A stretch of 64,000 nt of DNA from Kosakonia sp. H02. GTDB taxonomy: Bacteria > Pseudomonadota > Gammaproteobacteria > Enterobacterales > Enterobacteriaceae. Numbering within the stretch: the stretch's first letter is position 1; every line of letters begins with the position of its first letter. Under the pieces are notes generated by a model that saw nothing but the letters and a program-made list of their open reading frames with translations, searched no databases and had not been told where the DNA came from. Of this stretch, positions 16,196 to 26,239 are shown one piece after another. Both the position numbers and the translations under genes were made by a program. Location of the stretch: NCBI GenBank assembly GCA_030704225.1, contig CP131915.1, positions 2,852,001 to 2,916,000 on the forward strand, read 5' to 3'.

Positions 16196-18283
16196 TCAGA
16201 AGCGGTATGAAAGGCTGCCGACAATGCTGCGCTCCGCGCCAAAGTAGCAGTAAGAGAGCGAGTTACAGGCAGCGACATAGCGTTTGTCGGTCAGGTTGTT
16301 AACGTTCACCTGCGCGCTCAGCCCTGTCAAACCGACGTTGGTCAGGTCATAACCTACCGCCAGATCCACCAACGTGTAAGAGGGCAGCGTGTGCGTGTTT
16401 TGCCTGTCCGATGTGATGCCATTCACGTAACGCACGCCGGAGCCGACGGTCAGGCCATTTAGCGCACCGGCTTTCACGTCATAACTCAGCCAGGCGCTGG
16501 CCTGGTTACGCGGCGCGTAAACGGCGCGTTTCCCCTGCTCGTCCGCACTGCTTTTCTTGTAGCGGATATCGTTGTAGGTGTACGCGGCCTGCAAACGCAG
16601 GTTCTCCGTAAGCTGGCCGACCGCTTCCAGTTCCACCCCTTCTGATTCGATTTCACCGATAGAACGGTACGGATCAGTGGGTTCCACTTTGGTGGCGATA
16701 TTTTCCTGGTTGATACGATAGACCGACGCGCTGTACATGGTCTGCGACCCTTCCGGCTGAAATTTCAGCCCCGCTTCCCACTGTTTGCCTTTCATCGGCT
16801 TGAGGATCTTACCCGCTTCATCGGTAAAGCTGGTCGGCGTAAAGGCGGTGGAGTAGCTGACATACGGCGCAAAACCACTGTCGAAGAGATACATCAGCGC
16901 CGCGCGGCTGCTGAAGTGGTTTTGCTCCAGCGTATCGTGGGTATCGCCAATCTTATTGTCGTTGGTGATTTTCACCTGATCGTGGCGACCGCCAAGTGTC
17001 AAACGCCAGCGATCCAGCGACATCTGATCCTGTAAGTAGATCCCAGTCTGCTCCAGCTTATGCTTTTCGCGGCTGTAGACCGAAATAGAGAGCGGATCGG
17101 CACCGTAAACCGGGTTAAACGCATCAATGGCCGGGAAGCTGCCGTAAGAGGCGGTCACATTGTTATTGCGGCGCTGGTAATCGACGCCAAACAGCAGGCG
17201 GTGGTTGACGATACCGGTATCGATGCTGCCATCAATCTGGTTATCGAGCGTTATCGCAGAAAGGGATTCATCAGAACCGGAGTAACCGCGGTTGAGTTCG
17301 GTGTCGTTCAGCCAGCCTGCGGCATACACCTGATTAAGATCGACTTTGGTGCGCAAGTAACGCACTTTCTGGCGCACCGACCAGCCGCTCTCGAACGCGT
17401 GTTCAAAATTATAGCCGACCATGTTTTCGCGGCGATCGTACTTGTCATACTGGTCTTCACCTTCAAAAAAGGTGTTGGAGATTTTGCCCCCGGCGTGCGG
17501 GATCACCGTGCCTTCATAAGGCAGGCCGGAATGGCTGCCGCCTTCGGGATCGCGGTGCAGATAGGCCATTAATTCAAGGCGCGTGCGATCGGTAATGCGC
17601 CAGGTGAGGCTCGGCGCAATGGCGTAACGCTGCTCTTTCAGGTGATCAAACTGGGAATCCGCATAGCGGGTCATGCCAGTTAAGCGCACCGCCACGCGAT
17701 CGTTATCATCCACCGGGCCGGTGACATCAAACGCCGCGCCGCGCTGGTTATTGTTACCGGCGAACAGCTTCACTTCGCCACCGGGATCAAACGACGGTTT
17801 ACGGGAATTAAGCGCCACAATGCCGCCCGGCGACGAGCGGCCATATAGCACTGAGGCCGGGCCGCGCACCACTTCGACGCTGTCTAAAAACCACGGATCG
17901 ATAACCAGCGAGCTGTGGGAGTTGGTATCGCCCATCATTTTCAGGCCGTCGAGATAGACATTATCCAGGCTGCCGTCGGAAAACCCGCGCAGCACGATGT
18001 AATCAAAGCGGTTCGAGGCGCCAATCTGGTTGCTGTAAACACCCGGCGTATAGCTCACCGCCTGGCGTACGCTGGTCGCGCCCTGCTCCTCATACTGCTG
18101 GCGCGTCACAATCGATACCGCCTGCGGCGTTTCGATATCCGGCGTTTCCAGTTTGGTCGCGCCGCTCTGCATTTGCGAGGTGACGACGACCGTATCATTC
18201 GTACTTTCCTGAGCCAGCGCCGATACGCTTATCCCTGCGGTGATGCAGCTAATCATCAATGCCAGTCGCGTTTTTGCGAACAT
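16196..18283 (-). CDS. TonB-dependent siderophore receptor (FhuA/FoxA group)
   Basis: A 695-residue outer-membrane receptor. It has a signal peptide (cleavage near ALAQE, residue 25), a TonB box region (TNDTVVVTSQM), a plug domain with LRGFSD and VEVVRGPASVLYGRSSPGG (about 50-165), and a 22-strand barrel ending in the outer-membrane signature SLSYRF. The C-terminal ACNSLSYCYFGAERS block is typical of hydroxamate receptors such as FhuA and FoxA, so ferrichrome or ferrioxamine are likely ligands. A Fur box lies upstream and an AraC regulator gene follows the same orientation, as for foxA-foxR in Yersinia. Ribosome site GGAG precedes the ATG. Confidence 0.92.
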   Translation of the reverse strand: MFAKTRLALMISCITAGISVSALAQESTNDTVVVTSQMQSGATKLETPDIETPQAVSIVTRQQYEEQGATSVRQAVSYTPGVYSNQIGASNRFDYIVLRGFSDGSLDNVYLDGLKMMGDTNSHSSLVIDPWFLDSVEVVRGPASVLYGRSSPGGIVALNSRKPSFDPGGEVKLFAGNNNQRGAAFDVTGPVDDNDRVAVRLTGMTRYADSQFDHLKEQRYAIAPSLTWRITDRTRLELMAYLHRDPEGGSHSGLPYEGTVIPHAGGKISNTFFEGEDQYDKYDRRENMVGYNFEHAFESGWSVRQKVRYLRTKVDLNQVYAAGWLNDTELNRGYSGSDESLSAITLDNQIDGSIDTGIVNHRLLFGVDYQRRNNNVTASYGSFPAIDAFNPVYGADPLSISVYSREKHKLEQTGIYLQDQMSLDRWRLTLGGRHDQVKITNDNKIGDTHDTLEQNHFSSRAALMYLFDSGFAPYVSYSTAFTPTSFTDEAGKILKPMKGKQWEAGLKFQPEGSQTMYSASVYRINQENIATKVEPTDPYRSIGEIESEGVELEAVGQLTENLRLQAAYTYNDIRYKKSSADEQGKRAVYAPRNQASAWLSYDVKAGALNGLTVGSGVRYVNGITSDRQNTHTLPSYTLVDLAVGYDLTNVGLTGLSAQVNVNNLTDKRYVAACNSLSYCYFGAERSIVGSLSYRF

Positions 18284-18309
18284 GAAAATCTCCAGAAGCG
18301 GTTATTATT

Positions 18310-18328
18310 GTAAATAAGAATTATTACC
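18310..18328 (-). promoter_or_regulatory. Fur box of the siderophore receptor gene
   Basis: GTAAATAAGAATTATTAC at 18310-18327 is close to the 19-base Fur consensus and lies 27 bases upstream of the receptor ATG, where it would cover the promoter. Iron-repressed expression is therefore expected. Confidence 0.75.
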
Positions 18329-18424
18329 CTTTTGGATTCACCAATAGCTATGCGCAATGACGATTCGCATATGCGCGGTGACAAAACACTCTTCAGGCGG
18401 GGAACTTTGGTCTACAGGAGGAAT

Positions 18425-19378
18425 TCAGGAAGCGCGCACTTCGCTGGGTGCCACGCCGTAACGGCGGCGAAAGGCGGTAGAAAAGTTGGTGGCGTGCTGG
18501 TAACCCGACATCCAGGCAGCCTGCTGAACGCTGTAACCCTGCGCCAGGTAACGCCGCGCCAGTTCGAGTCGGCAATCGCGCAGATAATCAAAAACCGAGT
18601 GGCCATAAGCCTGGCGAAACTTGACGCGCAGGCTGCTGGTGCTCATTGCCGCCAGTTGCGCCAGTGTTGTCAGTGTGTACTCTTTTTCCGGCTGCTGCTC
18701 CAGCATTCGGCGCACGGATTCCAGCCGGTGACGCTCGCCGCCGGGCGCGGACTGGCGTTTATCGTTTCCTGGGATGCGGTGCGACAGCGCATGGCCGAGC
18801 AGTTGCAGCATCACGCCTTCGACAATCAACTCACGCGAGAGCGCAGGCAGCGCCGTTTGTTGGGTTTGTTGTAGGCCAGAGAGCAGAAAAGCGGGCACCT
18901 GCCATAAAAACGTCGGCGCGCCGTGGGCTTCCCACTGTTGTAACAGCGCGGTGAGCAGCGGCGATTTCCAGCAATTTTCCGCATCAACACCCAGCGACAG
19001 CGTACGCAACTGGTGATCCGCCAGATGGCTGGCGTTCATCACCTGCTGCTCGCTCAGGCGCGAAGTAAACGCCATGCCGGCGCGCACGATAAACTCTTCG
19101 CCGTTCAGGCGCAGCATCACGCTGCCTTCCAGCACCACCAACATATAGAGCGGGCAACTGTGTAACGACGTGGTTTCATAAGGTTGCAGAACGCGAACAT
19201 CGGAACAGGTCAGATTAAGGCCGGATGAAAGCGTCATTTCCTGCACATCGCCCTGAATCACAATGTTTTTCTCTTTGCTCAACGCGCGGCAGGACGCCAG
19301 CGCCGGAAAGCGATAATCAATGCCGTAGCGCTCGCCAAAACCGATAAAGTCTTCAACGCAGAAGTGTCTATTTTGCAT
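18425..19378 (-). CDS. AraC-family regulator (PchR/FoxR-like)
   Basis: A 317-residue regulator with an N-terminal sensing domain (about 30-190) and two C-terminal helix-turn-helix motifs: YTLTTLAQLAAMSTSSLRVK and VQQAAWMSGYQHATNFSTAF, ending in RYGVAPSEVR. This is the AraC pattern, and the N-terminal half resembles PchR/YbtA-type siderophore sensors. It lies upstream of, and in the same direction as, the receptor gene, with its own Fur-like box, so it probably activates the receptor when the ferric siderophore is present. The ATG at 19378 lacks a strong ribosome site. Confidence 0.88.
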   Translation of the reverse strand: MQNRHFCVEDFIGFGERYGIDYRFPALASCRALSKEKNIVIQGDVQEMTLSSGLNLTCSDVRVLQPYETTSLHSCPLYMLVVLEGSVMLRLNGEEFIVRAGMAFTSRLSEQQVMNASHLADHQLRTLSLGVDAENCWKSPLLTALLQQWEAHGAPTFLWQVPAFLLSGLQQTQQTALPALSRELIVEGVMLQLLGHALSHRIPGNDKRQSAPGGERHRLESVRRMLEQQPEKEYTLTTLAQLAAMSTSSLRVKFRQAYGHSVFDYLRDCRLELARRYLAQGYSVQQAAWMSGYQHATNFSTAFRRRYGVAPSEVRAS

Positions 19379-19472
19379 AGCCGGCAGCCATTTCGTTATC
19401 TGTCGAACCCGCGCCCGGAGCCGGGCGAAACGGCTTACACCTTATCATTCGCGCCTGGCCGCTTCAATGGTA

Positions 19473-19489
19473 TTGAGAACTATTCTCAT
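19473..19489 (-). promoter_or_regulatory. Fur-like box upstream of the AraC-family gene
   Basis: TGAGAACTATTCTCA (19474-19488) fits the 7-1-7 inverted repeat of Fur sites with one mismatch between arms. It is about 95 bases upstream of the AraC ATG. Confidence 0.6.
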
Positions 19490-19712
19490 AAAACACGCTT
19501 TAACCGGCATCTTGCACAAAATTCATTTTTATCTGTTTGCAACCTCTCACATTGCCTTCAAATTAATCCCTCATTCCCTCGCTATTATTTTCTCTGGCTT
19601 TTTCTTCATGCTTTTCCTTTATTTCTCCACATTATGAATTTTTGTAAAACGCACCGATTTACCAAGAAAATATTTACCCAAATCACATAATTTCAATTAA
19701 TCTATTTTCACA

Positions 19713-19730
19713 TGAGAACGGTCGTTCTCA
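19713..19730. promoter_or_regulatory. Palindromic operator upstream of the TetR-type gene
   Basis: TGAGAACG (19713-19720) and CGTTCTCA (19723-19730) form a perfect 8-2-8 palindrome 25 bases before the TetR-type ATG. This is the usual form of a TetR-family operator and points to autoregulation. Confidence 0.65.
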
Positions 19731-19755
19731 ATGATTATTTAACCGGGGAGTCGCT

Positions 19756-20331
19756 ATGCCGCCAAAAATCTCGCAGGAACAACGCCACCAGCAGCGTAAA
19801 GACGAGATTATCGCGGCGGCGCGCCGACGTTTTCGCGTCAGCGGTTTTCATGCGGCGAGCATGTCGCAAATCGCCCTCGAAGCGCAGCTTAGCGTCGGGC
19901 AGATTTACCGCTACTTCACCAGTAAAGACGCGATCATCGAAGAGATGATCCGCCGCATTATCGACTACCGCATCGCCGAAATGGAGAGCAAAACCGAGAC
20001 CACGCATCTGCCGGAAGTGCTGGCCTGGCGGCAAACCCTCAGCCCGGACGACGACGCGTTAATGCTGGAAATGGCCGCCGAAGCCACGCGCAACCCGCAG
20101 GTGCAAACGATGATGATCGACGCTGATGCCCGCATGTTCGACACCGCCTGTAATCACTTGCACAGCAGGCACCCTCACTTAACGGCCGAACGCGTACGCT
20201 GCTGCGTGGAATTATTGGCAGCGCTAATGGAAGGCACCACATTCCGCCGCCTCACGCCGCAAAAATGCGACCCGGCACAATTACAACAGCTGTATCAGGA
20301 AATCACCGCGATGTTATTTGCTGAGAAATAA
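19756..20331 (+). CDS. eefR: TetR-family repressor of the RND pump operon (EefR-like)
   Basis: A 191-residue TetR-family protein. The N-terminal helix-turn-helix spans about 30-58 (FHAASMSQIALEAQLSVGQIYRYF), with a C-terminal ligand domain of low conservation. It is the first gene of a row that continues with the RND adaptor, pump and channel, 123 bases downstream, the same order as eefRABC in Klebsiella aerogenes. A perfect palindrome just upstream supports self-repression. The symbol rests mainly on gene order. Confidence 0.7.
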   Translation: MPPKISQEQRHQQRKDEIIAAARRRFRVSGFHAASMSQIALEAQLSVGQIYRYFTSKDAIIEEMIRRIIDYRIAEMESKTETTHLPEVLAWRQTLSPDDDALMLEMAAEATRNPQVQTMMIDADARMFDTACNHLHSRHPHLTAERVRCCVELLAALMEGTTFRRLTPQKCDPAQLQQLYQEITAMLFAEK

Positions 20332-20454
20332 ATACCCGCTCACTAAAAAGACCAGGCTCTATTTTTGCCGCCGCAGAAATAAAGCAATTACACGCCTGCG
20401 CCAGGTTCCTGTTGATAAAAACGGGCAGGCTTCGCTCATGCCAGGAATACCGAA

Positions 20455-21576
20455 ATGACGTTCATAAAAACAACTTTGATGGCCGCGCTCGCCCTTGTCG
20501 GCTGCGATAACGCCACACCACCTGCACAACAAGCTCCCCAGGAAGTGGGGATCGTCACCTTAAAAAGCCAGCCGCTGGAGGTGACCAGCCAGTTGACCGG
20601 GCGCATATCCGCCGCGCTGTCGGCAGAGGTTCGCCCGCAGGTTGGCGGCATCATTCAAAAACGCCTGTTTACGGAAGGCGATACGGTAAAGGCCGGGCAG
20701 GCGCTTTACCAGATCGACCCTTCCAGCTACCGCGCAGCGTTTGATGAAGCCGATGCGGCACTGAAACAAGCGCAGGCGCTGGTCGTTTCCGACTGCCAGA
20801 AAGCCACGCGCTATGCGCAGCTGGTGAAAGAAGACGGCGTCTCGCGCCAGGATGCGGAAGATGCGCAATCGACCTGCGCCCAGGACAAAGCCAGCGTTGC
20901 CTCGAAAAAAGCCGCGCTGGAAAGCGCGCGCATCAATCTGAACTGGACAACCATTACCGCGCCAATTGCCGGGCGCATTGGTATCTCTTCCGTCACGCCT
21001 GGCGCGCTGGTCACGGCAGAGCAAACCACGGCGCTCGCCACTATCCGCGGGCTGGACAGCATGTATGTCGATCTCACCCGCTCCAGCGTCGATCTCCTGC
21101 GCCTGCGTAAACAAGCGCTCGCCAGCGACAGCAATACGCTGGGGGTGACGTTAACCCTGGAAGATGGCAGCACCTACAGCGAAAAAGGTCGCCTGGCGCT
21201 GACCGAAGTCGCCGTTGATGAGTCCACCGGGTCTGTCACGCTGCGCGCAGTATTCCCGAACCCGCAGCACCAGTTGTTGCCGGGCATGTTTGTGCGCGCC
21301 CGCGTCGAGGAAGGGGTGATGTCTAACGCCATTCTAGCGCCGCAGCAGGGCATTACGCGCGATGCGAAAGGCGACGCCACGGCACTGGTGGTGAATGCGC
21401 AGAACAAAGTGGAGCAGCGCGCGGTTGAAACCAGCGACACCTACGGCGACAAATGGCTGGTGGTAAAAGGCCTCGCCAACGGCGATAAGCTGATCGTTGA
21501 AGGCACCGACAAAGTGAGCGCTGGCGCAACGGTGAAAGCCGTTGACGTGCAAGAAGCCGACGGAGGAAAAGCCTGA
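20455..21576 (+). CDS. eefA: RND efflux periplasmic adaptor (EefA-like)
   Basis: A 373-residue AcrA-type adaptor. It has a lipoprotein signal with lipobox LVGC (Cys17), lipoyl halves around VRPQVGGIIQKRLFTEGD and IAGRIGISSVTPG, a helical hairpin between them (about 90-160), and a beta-barrel with LLPGMFVRARV. It bridges the inner-membrane RND pump and the outer-membrane channel in the periplasm. Its TGA overlaps the pump ATG by one base. It has more Cys residues in the hairpin (SDCQKA, STCAQD) than usual for AcrA proteins, possibly a disulphide. Confidence 0.9.
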   Translation: MTFIKTTLMAALALVGCDNATPPAQQAPQEVGIVTLKSQPLEVTSQLTGRISAALSAEVRPQVGGIIQKRLFTEGDTVKAGQALYQIDPSSYRAAFDEADAALKQAQALVVSDCQKATRYAQLVKEDGVSRQDAEDAQSTCAQDKASVASKKAALESARINLNWTTITAPIAGRIGISSVTPGALVTAEQTTALATIRGLDSMYVDLTRSSVDLLRLRKQALASDSNTLGVTLTLEDGSTYSEKGRLALTEVAVDESTGSVTLRAVFPNPQHQLLPGMFVRARVEEGVMSNAILAPQQGITRDAKGDATALVVNAQNKVEQRAVETSDTYGDKWLVVKGLANGDKLIVEGTDKVSAGATVKAVDVQEADGGKA

Positions 21577-24500
21577 TGTTCTCCAGCTTCTTCGTGCGTC
21601 GCCCGGTGTTTGCCTGGGTAATCGCCATTCTTATCATGATGGCCGGTATCCTGGCGATCCGCTCACTGCCCATTGCGCAGTACCCGGATGTCGCCCCGCC
21701 TGCCGTCAAAATCACCGCCACCTATACCGGCGCATCGGCGCAGACGCTGGAAAACAGCGTCACTCAGGTGATTGAACAGCAGCTCACCGGGCTGGATAAC
21801 CTGCTCTATTTCACCTCCACCAGCAGTTCCGACGGCCAGGCGACCATCACCGTCACCTTTGAGCAGGGCACTGACCCGGATACCGCGCAAGTACAGGTGC
21901 AGAATAAAGTCCAGCAGGCAGAGTCGCGCCTGCCGACAGAAGTGACACAATCCGGCGTCACGGTGGTGAAATCCCAAAGCAACTTCTTGTTGATTATGGG
22001 CTTGTATGACAAAACCGACCGCGCCAGCAGCTCCGATATTGCCGACTGGCTGGTAAGCAACATGCAGGATCCGCTGGCGCGCGTGAACGGCGTTGGTAGC
22101 CTGCAAGTGTTCGGCGGTGAATATGCGATGCGCATCTGGCTCGATGCAGACAAGCTCAAATCCTTCTCGCTGATGCCGTCTGATGTGGAATCGGCCATCG
22201 AAGCGCAGAATATCCAGGTTTCCGCCGGTAAAATCGGTGCTCTGCCCTCGTCAAATAAACAGCAGTTAACCGCCACCGTGCGCGCCCAGTCGCGTCTGCA
22301 AACCGTGGCGCAATTTCGCGACATCATCGTCAAAAGCGAAACCGACGGTTCAGTGGTGCGCATCAAAGATGTGGCGCGCGTGGAGATGGGCAGCGAAGAT
22401 TACAGCGCTCAGGCAAAACTGAACGGCCACCCGGCTGCGGGCCTGGCGGTGATGCTGGCACCCGGCGCGAACGCGCTGGATACCGCCACACTGGTCAAAA
22501 ACAAGATCAACGAATACCGCCACAGCATGCCGCAGGGCTACGATGTGGCCTATCCGAAAGACAGCACCGATTTTATTAAGATCTCCATTGAAGATGTGGT
22601 GAAGACGCTGATCGAAGCCATCATTCTGGTGGTCTGCGTCATGTACCTGTTTTTGCAAAATATCCGCGCGACGCTGATCCCGGCGCTGGCGGTGCCGGTG
22701 GTGCTGCTCGGCACCTTCGGCGTGCTGGCGCTGTTTGGTTACTCCATCAATACCTTAACGTTGTTTGCCATGGTGCTGGCGATAGGGCTGCTGGTGGATG
22801 ACGCGATAGTGGTGGTGGAAAACGTCGAGCGCATCATGCGCGACGAAGGCCTGCCCGCCCGCGAAGCGACGGAAAAATCGATGGGCGAAATCTCCGGCGC
22901 GCTGGTGGCGATTGCGCTGGTGTTATCCGCCGTGTTTCTGCCGATGGCCTTCTTTGGCGGCTCGACCGGGGTGATTTACCGCCAGTTCTCGGTGACCATC
23001 ATCTCGGCGATGGTGCTATCGGTGGTGGTTGCGCTGACGCTGACCCCGGCGCTGTGTGGCGCGATTCTGCAACACAGTGCGCCGCATAAAAAAGGCTTCT
23101 TCGGCGCATTCAACCGCTTTTACAACAACACCGAACATAAATATCAGCACGGCGTGTTACGAGTGCTACGCCGCGCGGTAGCGGTGCTGGGTATTTATAC
23201 GGTGCTGTGCGGCGCAATGGCGCTGGTGATGTGGCGCTTGCCCGGCAGTTTTCTGCCGACGGAAGATCAGGGCTCGATTATGGTGCAGTTCACCCTGCCC
23301 GCCGGGGCAACGGCAACGCGTACCGATGCGGTGGCAAAACAGGTCACCGACTGGTTCCTCAATAATGAGAAGGCCAATACCGACGCCATCTTTACCGTTA
23401 CCGGCTTTAGCTTTAGCGGCAGCGGACAGAACGCCGGGATGGCCTTCGTCTCATTGAAAAACTGGTCTGAACGCAACGGTTCGGAAAATACTGCCCAGGC
23501 GATTGCCCTGCGCGCCAGTCAGCAGTTAGGCACTATTCGTGACGCCAGTATCTTCGCTATGACGCCGCCGTCGGTTGATGGCCTGGGCCAGAGCAACGGC
23601 TTTACCTTTGAGCTGCTCGCCAGCGGCAGCACCGATCGCGATCAACTCCTGAAATTCCGTAACCAGTTGCTGGCGAATGCGAATCAGCGTTCAGAATTGC
23701 AGGCGGTTCGCGCCAACGATCTGCCGCAGATGCCGCAGTTGCAGGTAGATATCGACAGCAACAAAGCTGTGGCGCTGGGGCTTTCTCTGAGTGATGTGAG
23801 CGATACGCTTTCCAGCGCCTGGGGCGGCACCTACGTGAATGACTTTACCGATCGCGGCCGCGTGAAAAAGGTCTATATCCAGGGCGACAGCGACTTCCGT
23901 TCGTCGCCATCCGACCTGCAAAAATGGTATGTGCGCGGCAGCGACGACAGCATGACGCCGTTCTCCGCCTTTGCTACCACCCGTTGGGAATATGGCCCGG
24001 AAAGCCTGGTGCGCTACAACGGCTCGGCGGCCTACGAAATTCAGGGAGAGAATGCCAGCGGCTTTAGCTCCGGCGCGGCGATGACGCAAATGGAAAACCT
24101 CGCCGACAATCTGCCCGCCGGAACCACCTGGGCGTGGAGCGGCCTGTCGTTGCAGGAAAAACTCGCCAGCGGCCAGGCAATGAGCCTTTACGCCATCTCG
24201 ATCATGGTGGTGTTCTTGTGCCTCGCGGCGCTGTATGAAAGCTGGTCGGTGCCGATCTCGGTGATTTTAGTGATCCCGCTCGGCCTGCTCGGTGCGGCGC
24301 TGGCGGCATGGATGCGCGGGCTAAGTAATGACGTTTACTTCCAGGTCGCGCTGCTCACCACCATCGGTTTGTCGTCGAAAAATGCCATTTTGATTGTTGA
24401 ATTCGCCGAAGCGGCGGTGCAGGAAGGCCACTCGCTTTCCCGCGCGGCCCTGCGTGCTGCGCGTACCCGTTTGCGCCCAATCATGATGACGTCGCTGGCA

Positions 24501-24683
24501 TTTATTGCCGGGGTCGCACCGCTGGCGATTGCCACGGGAGCCGGGGCGAACAGCCGCATCGCCATCGGTACGGGCATTATCGGCGGTACGCTAACGGCAA
24601 CCCTGCTGGCAATTTTCTTTGTTCCCCTTTTCTTTGTGCTGGTGAAAAAACTGTTCACCGATAAACGCGCGCGTCAGGAGTAA
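21576..24683 (+). CDS. eefB: RND multidrug efflux pump, HAE-1 family (EefB-like)
   Basis: A 1035-residue inner-membrane proton antiporter of AcrB size. The proton relay is present: Asp408 and Asp409 in LLVDDAIVVVENVERI and Lys935 in GLSSKNAILIVEFAEAA. Twelve membrane helices and two large periplasmic loops follow the AcrB plan, with the N-terminal FFVRRPVFAWVIAI signature. The trimer captures drugs from the periplasm and passes them to the channel. GGAGG precedes the ATG. Substrates cannot be read from sequence; in Klebsiella aerogenes EefABC is usually silent and its known activation affects erythromycin and other drugs. Confidence 0.93.
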   Translation: MFSSFFVRRPVFAWVIAILIMMAGILAIRSLPIAQYPDVAPPAVKITATYTGASAQTLENSVTQVIEQQLTGLDNLLYFTSTSSSDGQATITVTFEQGTDPDTAQVQVQNKVQQAESRLPTEVTQSGVTVVKSQSNFLLIMGLYDKTDRASSSDIADWLVSNMQDPLARVNGVGSLQVFGGEYAMRIWLDADKLKSFSLMPSDVESAIEAQNIQVSAGKIGALPSSNKQQLTATVRAQSRLQTVAQFRDIIVKSETDGSVVRIKDVARVEMGSEDYSAQAKLNGHPAAGLAVMLAPGANALDTATLVKNKINEYRHSMPQGYDVAYPKDSTDFIKISIEDVVKTLIEAIILVVCVMYLFLQNIRATLIPALAVPVVLLGTFGVLALFGYSINTLTLFAMVLAIGLLVDDAIVVVENVERIMRDEGLPAREATEKSMGEISGALVAIALVLSAVFLPMAFFGGSTGVIYRQFSVTIISAMVLSVVVALTLTPALCGAILQHSAPHKKGFFGAFNRFYNNTEHKYQHGVLRVLRRAVAVLGIYTVLCGAMALVMWRLPGSFLPTEDQGSIMVQFTLPAGATATRTDAVAKQVTDWFLNNEKANTDAIFTVTGFSFSGSGQNAGMAFVSLKNWSERNGSENTAQAIALRASQQLGTIRDASIFAMTPPSVDGLGQSNGFTFELLASGSTDRDQLLKFRNQLLANANQRSELQAVRANDLPQMPQLQVDIDSNKAVALGLSLSDVSDTLSSAWGGTYVNDFTDRGRVKKVYIQGDSDFRSSPSDLQKWYVRGSDDSMTPFSAFATTRWEYGPESLVRYNGSAAYEIQGENASGFSSGAAMTQMENLADNLPAGTTWAWSGLSLQEKLASGQAMSLYAISIMVVFLCLAALYESWSVPISVILVIPLGLLGAALAAWMRGLSNDVYFQVALLTTIGLSSKNAILIVEFAEAAVQEGHSLSRAALRAARTRLRPIMMTSLAFIAGVAPLAIATGAGANSRIAIGTGIIGGTLTATLLAIFFVPLFFVLVKKLFTDKRARQE

Positions 24684-24685
24684 TT

Positions 24686-26050
24686 ATGTTGCGTATGAGT
24701 GTTTTATTTCTTGCCCTGCTGAGCGCCGGTTGTGTCTCTCTCGACCCCACTTATCAGCGCCCGCAGGCACCGGTTCCGGCAACCTTGCCAGGCACCAGCG
24801 GCCAGGCGCAAGCCGTCGCCGCAGACTGGCAGCACATTGTGAATGATGGCCGCCTGAAACAGGTGGTCAGCAATGCGCTGACGCAAAACCGCGATGTGCA
24901 AAAAGCGATTGCCGACATCGACGCGGCGCGCGCGTTATACGCCGAAGATCGCGCCGCGCTGTTCCCGACGGTCAATGCTGAACTGAGCAACACCCGCAGC
25001 CGGACTGTGGCGAGCGGGATAACCAGCAGCGCCGAAGCCGAGGGCGCGGTCTCCAGTTTCGAACTCGATCTGTTTGGCCGTAATCAGAGCCTCGCCCGCG
25101 CCGAGCGCGAAACCTGGCTTGCCAGCGAATACACCGCGCAAAATACTCGTTTGAGCCTGGTGGGTGAAATCACCACCGCCTGGGTGACACTGGCGGCGGA
25201 CAACAGCAATCTGGCCCTTGCCAGACAGACGATGGAAAGCGCGCAAAATTCGCTGAACATTGCCAAACGCAGGCAGGCAATCGGCGTGGCGGCGGCGGGT
25301 GATACCGCCGAAGCAATGGCGGTGTTCCAGCAGGCGCGCGCCAGCGTTGCCAGCTACCAGACGCAAGTGGTGCAGGATAAAAACGCGCTCAACTTGCTGG
25401 CGGGCGACACGGTGCCGGAATCGCTGTTGCCGGGCACGCTGGAGAGCCTGGCGGACAATAGCATCACGCTGACGCCTGCGGGCGTCTCCTCTTCCGTGCT
25501 GCTGCGTCGCCCGGATATTCAGGAAGCGGAGCATAATCTGAAAAGCGCCAACGCCAATATCGGCGCGGCGCGGGCGAATTTTTTCCCGACGATTTCACTC
25601 ACCGCCAGCGCGGGCGTTGGCAGTAGTTCGCTCTCGTCACTGTTCAGCCACGGCATGAAAGTGTGGTCGTTTGCACCGTCTATCACGCTGCCGCTGTTTA
25701 CCGGCGGGGAAAATGTGGCGCAACTGCGTTACGCCGAAGCAGAGAAAAAAGGGCTGATTGCCACCTACGAGAAGACGATCCAAAGCGCGTTTAAAGATGT
25801 TGCCGATGCGCTGGCGCGCCGCGAAACGCTGACAGAGCAGCTCGATGCCCAGCGTGAATATGTCGCCGCCGAGCAAAAAACGCTGGATATCGCCCAGCGC
25901 CAGTACAAGGCGGGAACCGGCGATTATCTCTCGGTGCTGACTGCGCAACGCTCGCTGTGGTCGGCGCAGGAATCGCTGATTTCCCTGCAACAAACCGACC
26001 TGGAAAACCGCATCACGCTCTGGCAATCGCTCGGCGGTGGTGTGAGTTAA
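24686..26050 (+). CDS. eefC: RND outer-membrane channel lipoprotein (EefC-like)
   Basis: A 454-residue outer-membrane factor of the NodT/OprM type. It has a lipoprotein signal with lipobox SAGC (Cys16), two repeats each rich in coiled coil, and conserved FELDLFGR (about 115-122) and LLRRPDIQEAEHNL motifs. It forms the trimeric exit duct for the EefAB complex. It begins 2 bases after the pump stop, with CAGGAG as ribosome site at the end of eefB. The presence of a dedicated channel means the operon need not share TolC. Confidence 0.92.
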   Translation: MLRMSVLFLALLSAGCVSLDPTYQRPQAPVPATLPGTSGQAQAVAADWQHIVNDGRLKQVVSNALTQNRDVQKAIADIDAARALYAEDRAALFPTVNAELSNTRSRTVASGITSSAEAEGAVSSFELDLFGRNQSLARAERETWLASEYTAQNTRLSLVGEITTAWVTLAADNSNLALARQTMESAQNSLNIAKRRQAIGVAAAGDTAEAMAVFQQARASVASYQTQVVQDKNALNLLAGDTVPESLLPGTLESLADNSITLTPAGVSSSVLLRRPDIQEAEHNLKSANANIGAARANFFPTISLTASAGVGSSSLSSLFSHGMKVWSFAPSITLPLFTGGENVAQLRYAEAEKKGLIATYEKTIQSAFKDVADALARRETLTEQLDAQREYVAAEQKTLDIAQRQYKAGTGDYLSVLTAQRSLWSAQESLISLQQTDLENRITLWQSLGGGVS

Positions 26051-26101
26051 TCTTTTCGCGTCCAGTTTTAACCCTCGGTTAAGATGGATTTCTGAATTTT
26101 T

Positions 26102-26127
26102 GCCCGATGGCGCTGTGCTTATCGGGC
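26102..26127. repeat. REP-like hairpin after eefC
   Basis: GCCCGAT (26102-26108) pairs with ATCGGGC (26121-26127), with the GGCGCTGTGCTT middle typical of shortened REP units. It lies between eefC and the ABC transporter operon and may protect or end the eef transcript. Confidence 0.6.
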
Positions 26128-26239
26128 CTTCCCTCAACCGACTCCCGTTCATTAAACAGTCACCTGCGCGCCATCCTTTTGCAGCATTTTTTTCACACAA
26201 TCCCCGCTTTCGAAACCCGTAAATTGTTTTCAGGCACTT

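Larger units (their letters stand above)
19379..19755. other. Divergent intergenic region, araC-type to tetR-type genes
   Basis: These 377 AT-rich bases hold a Fur-like site nearer the AraC gene and a perfect palindrome nearer the TetR gene, both listed separately. The middle part (about 19500-19700) shows no gene, RNA or clear repeat that I can support. Confidence 0.6.
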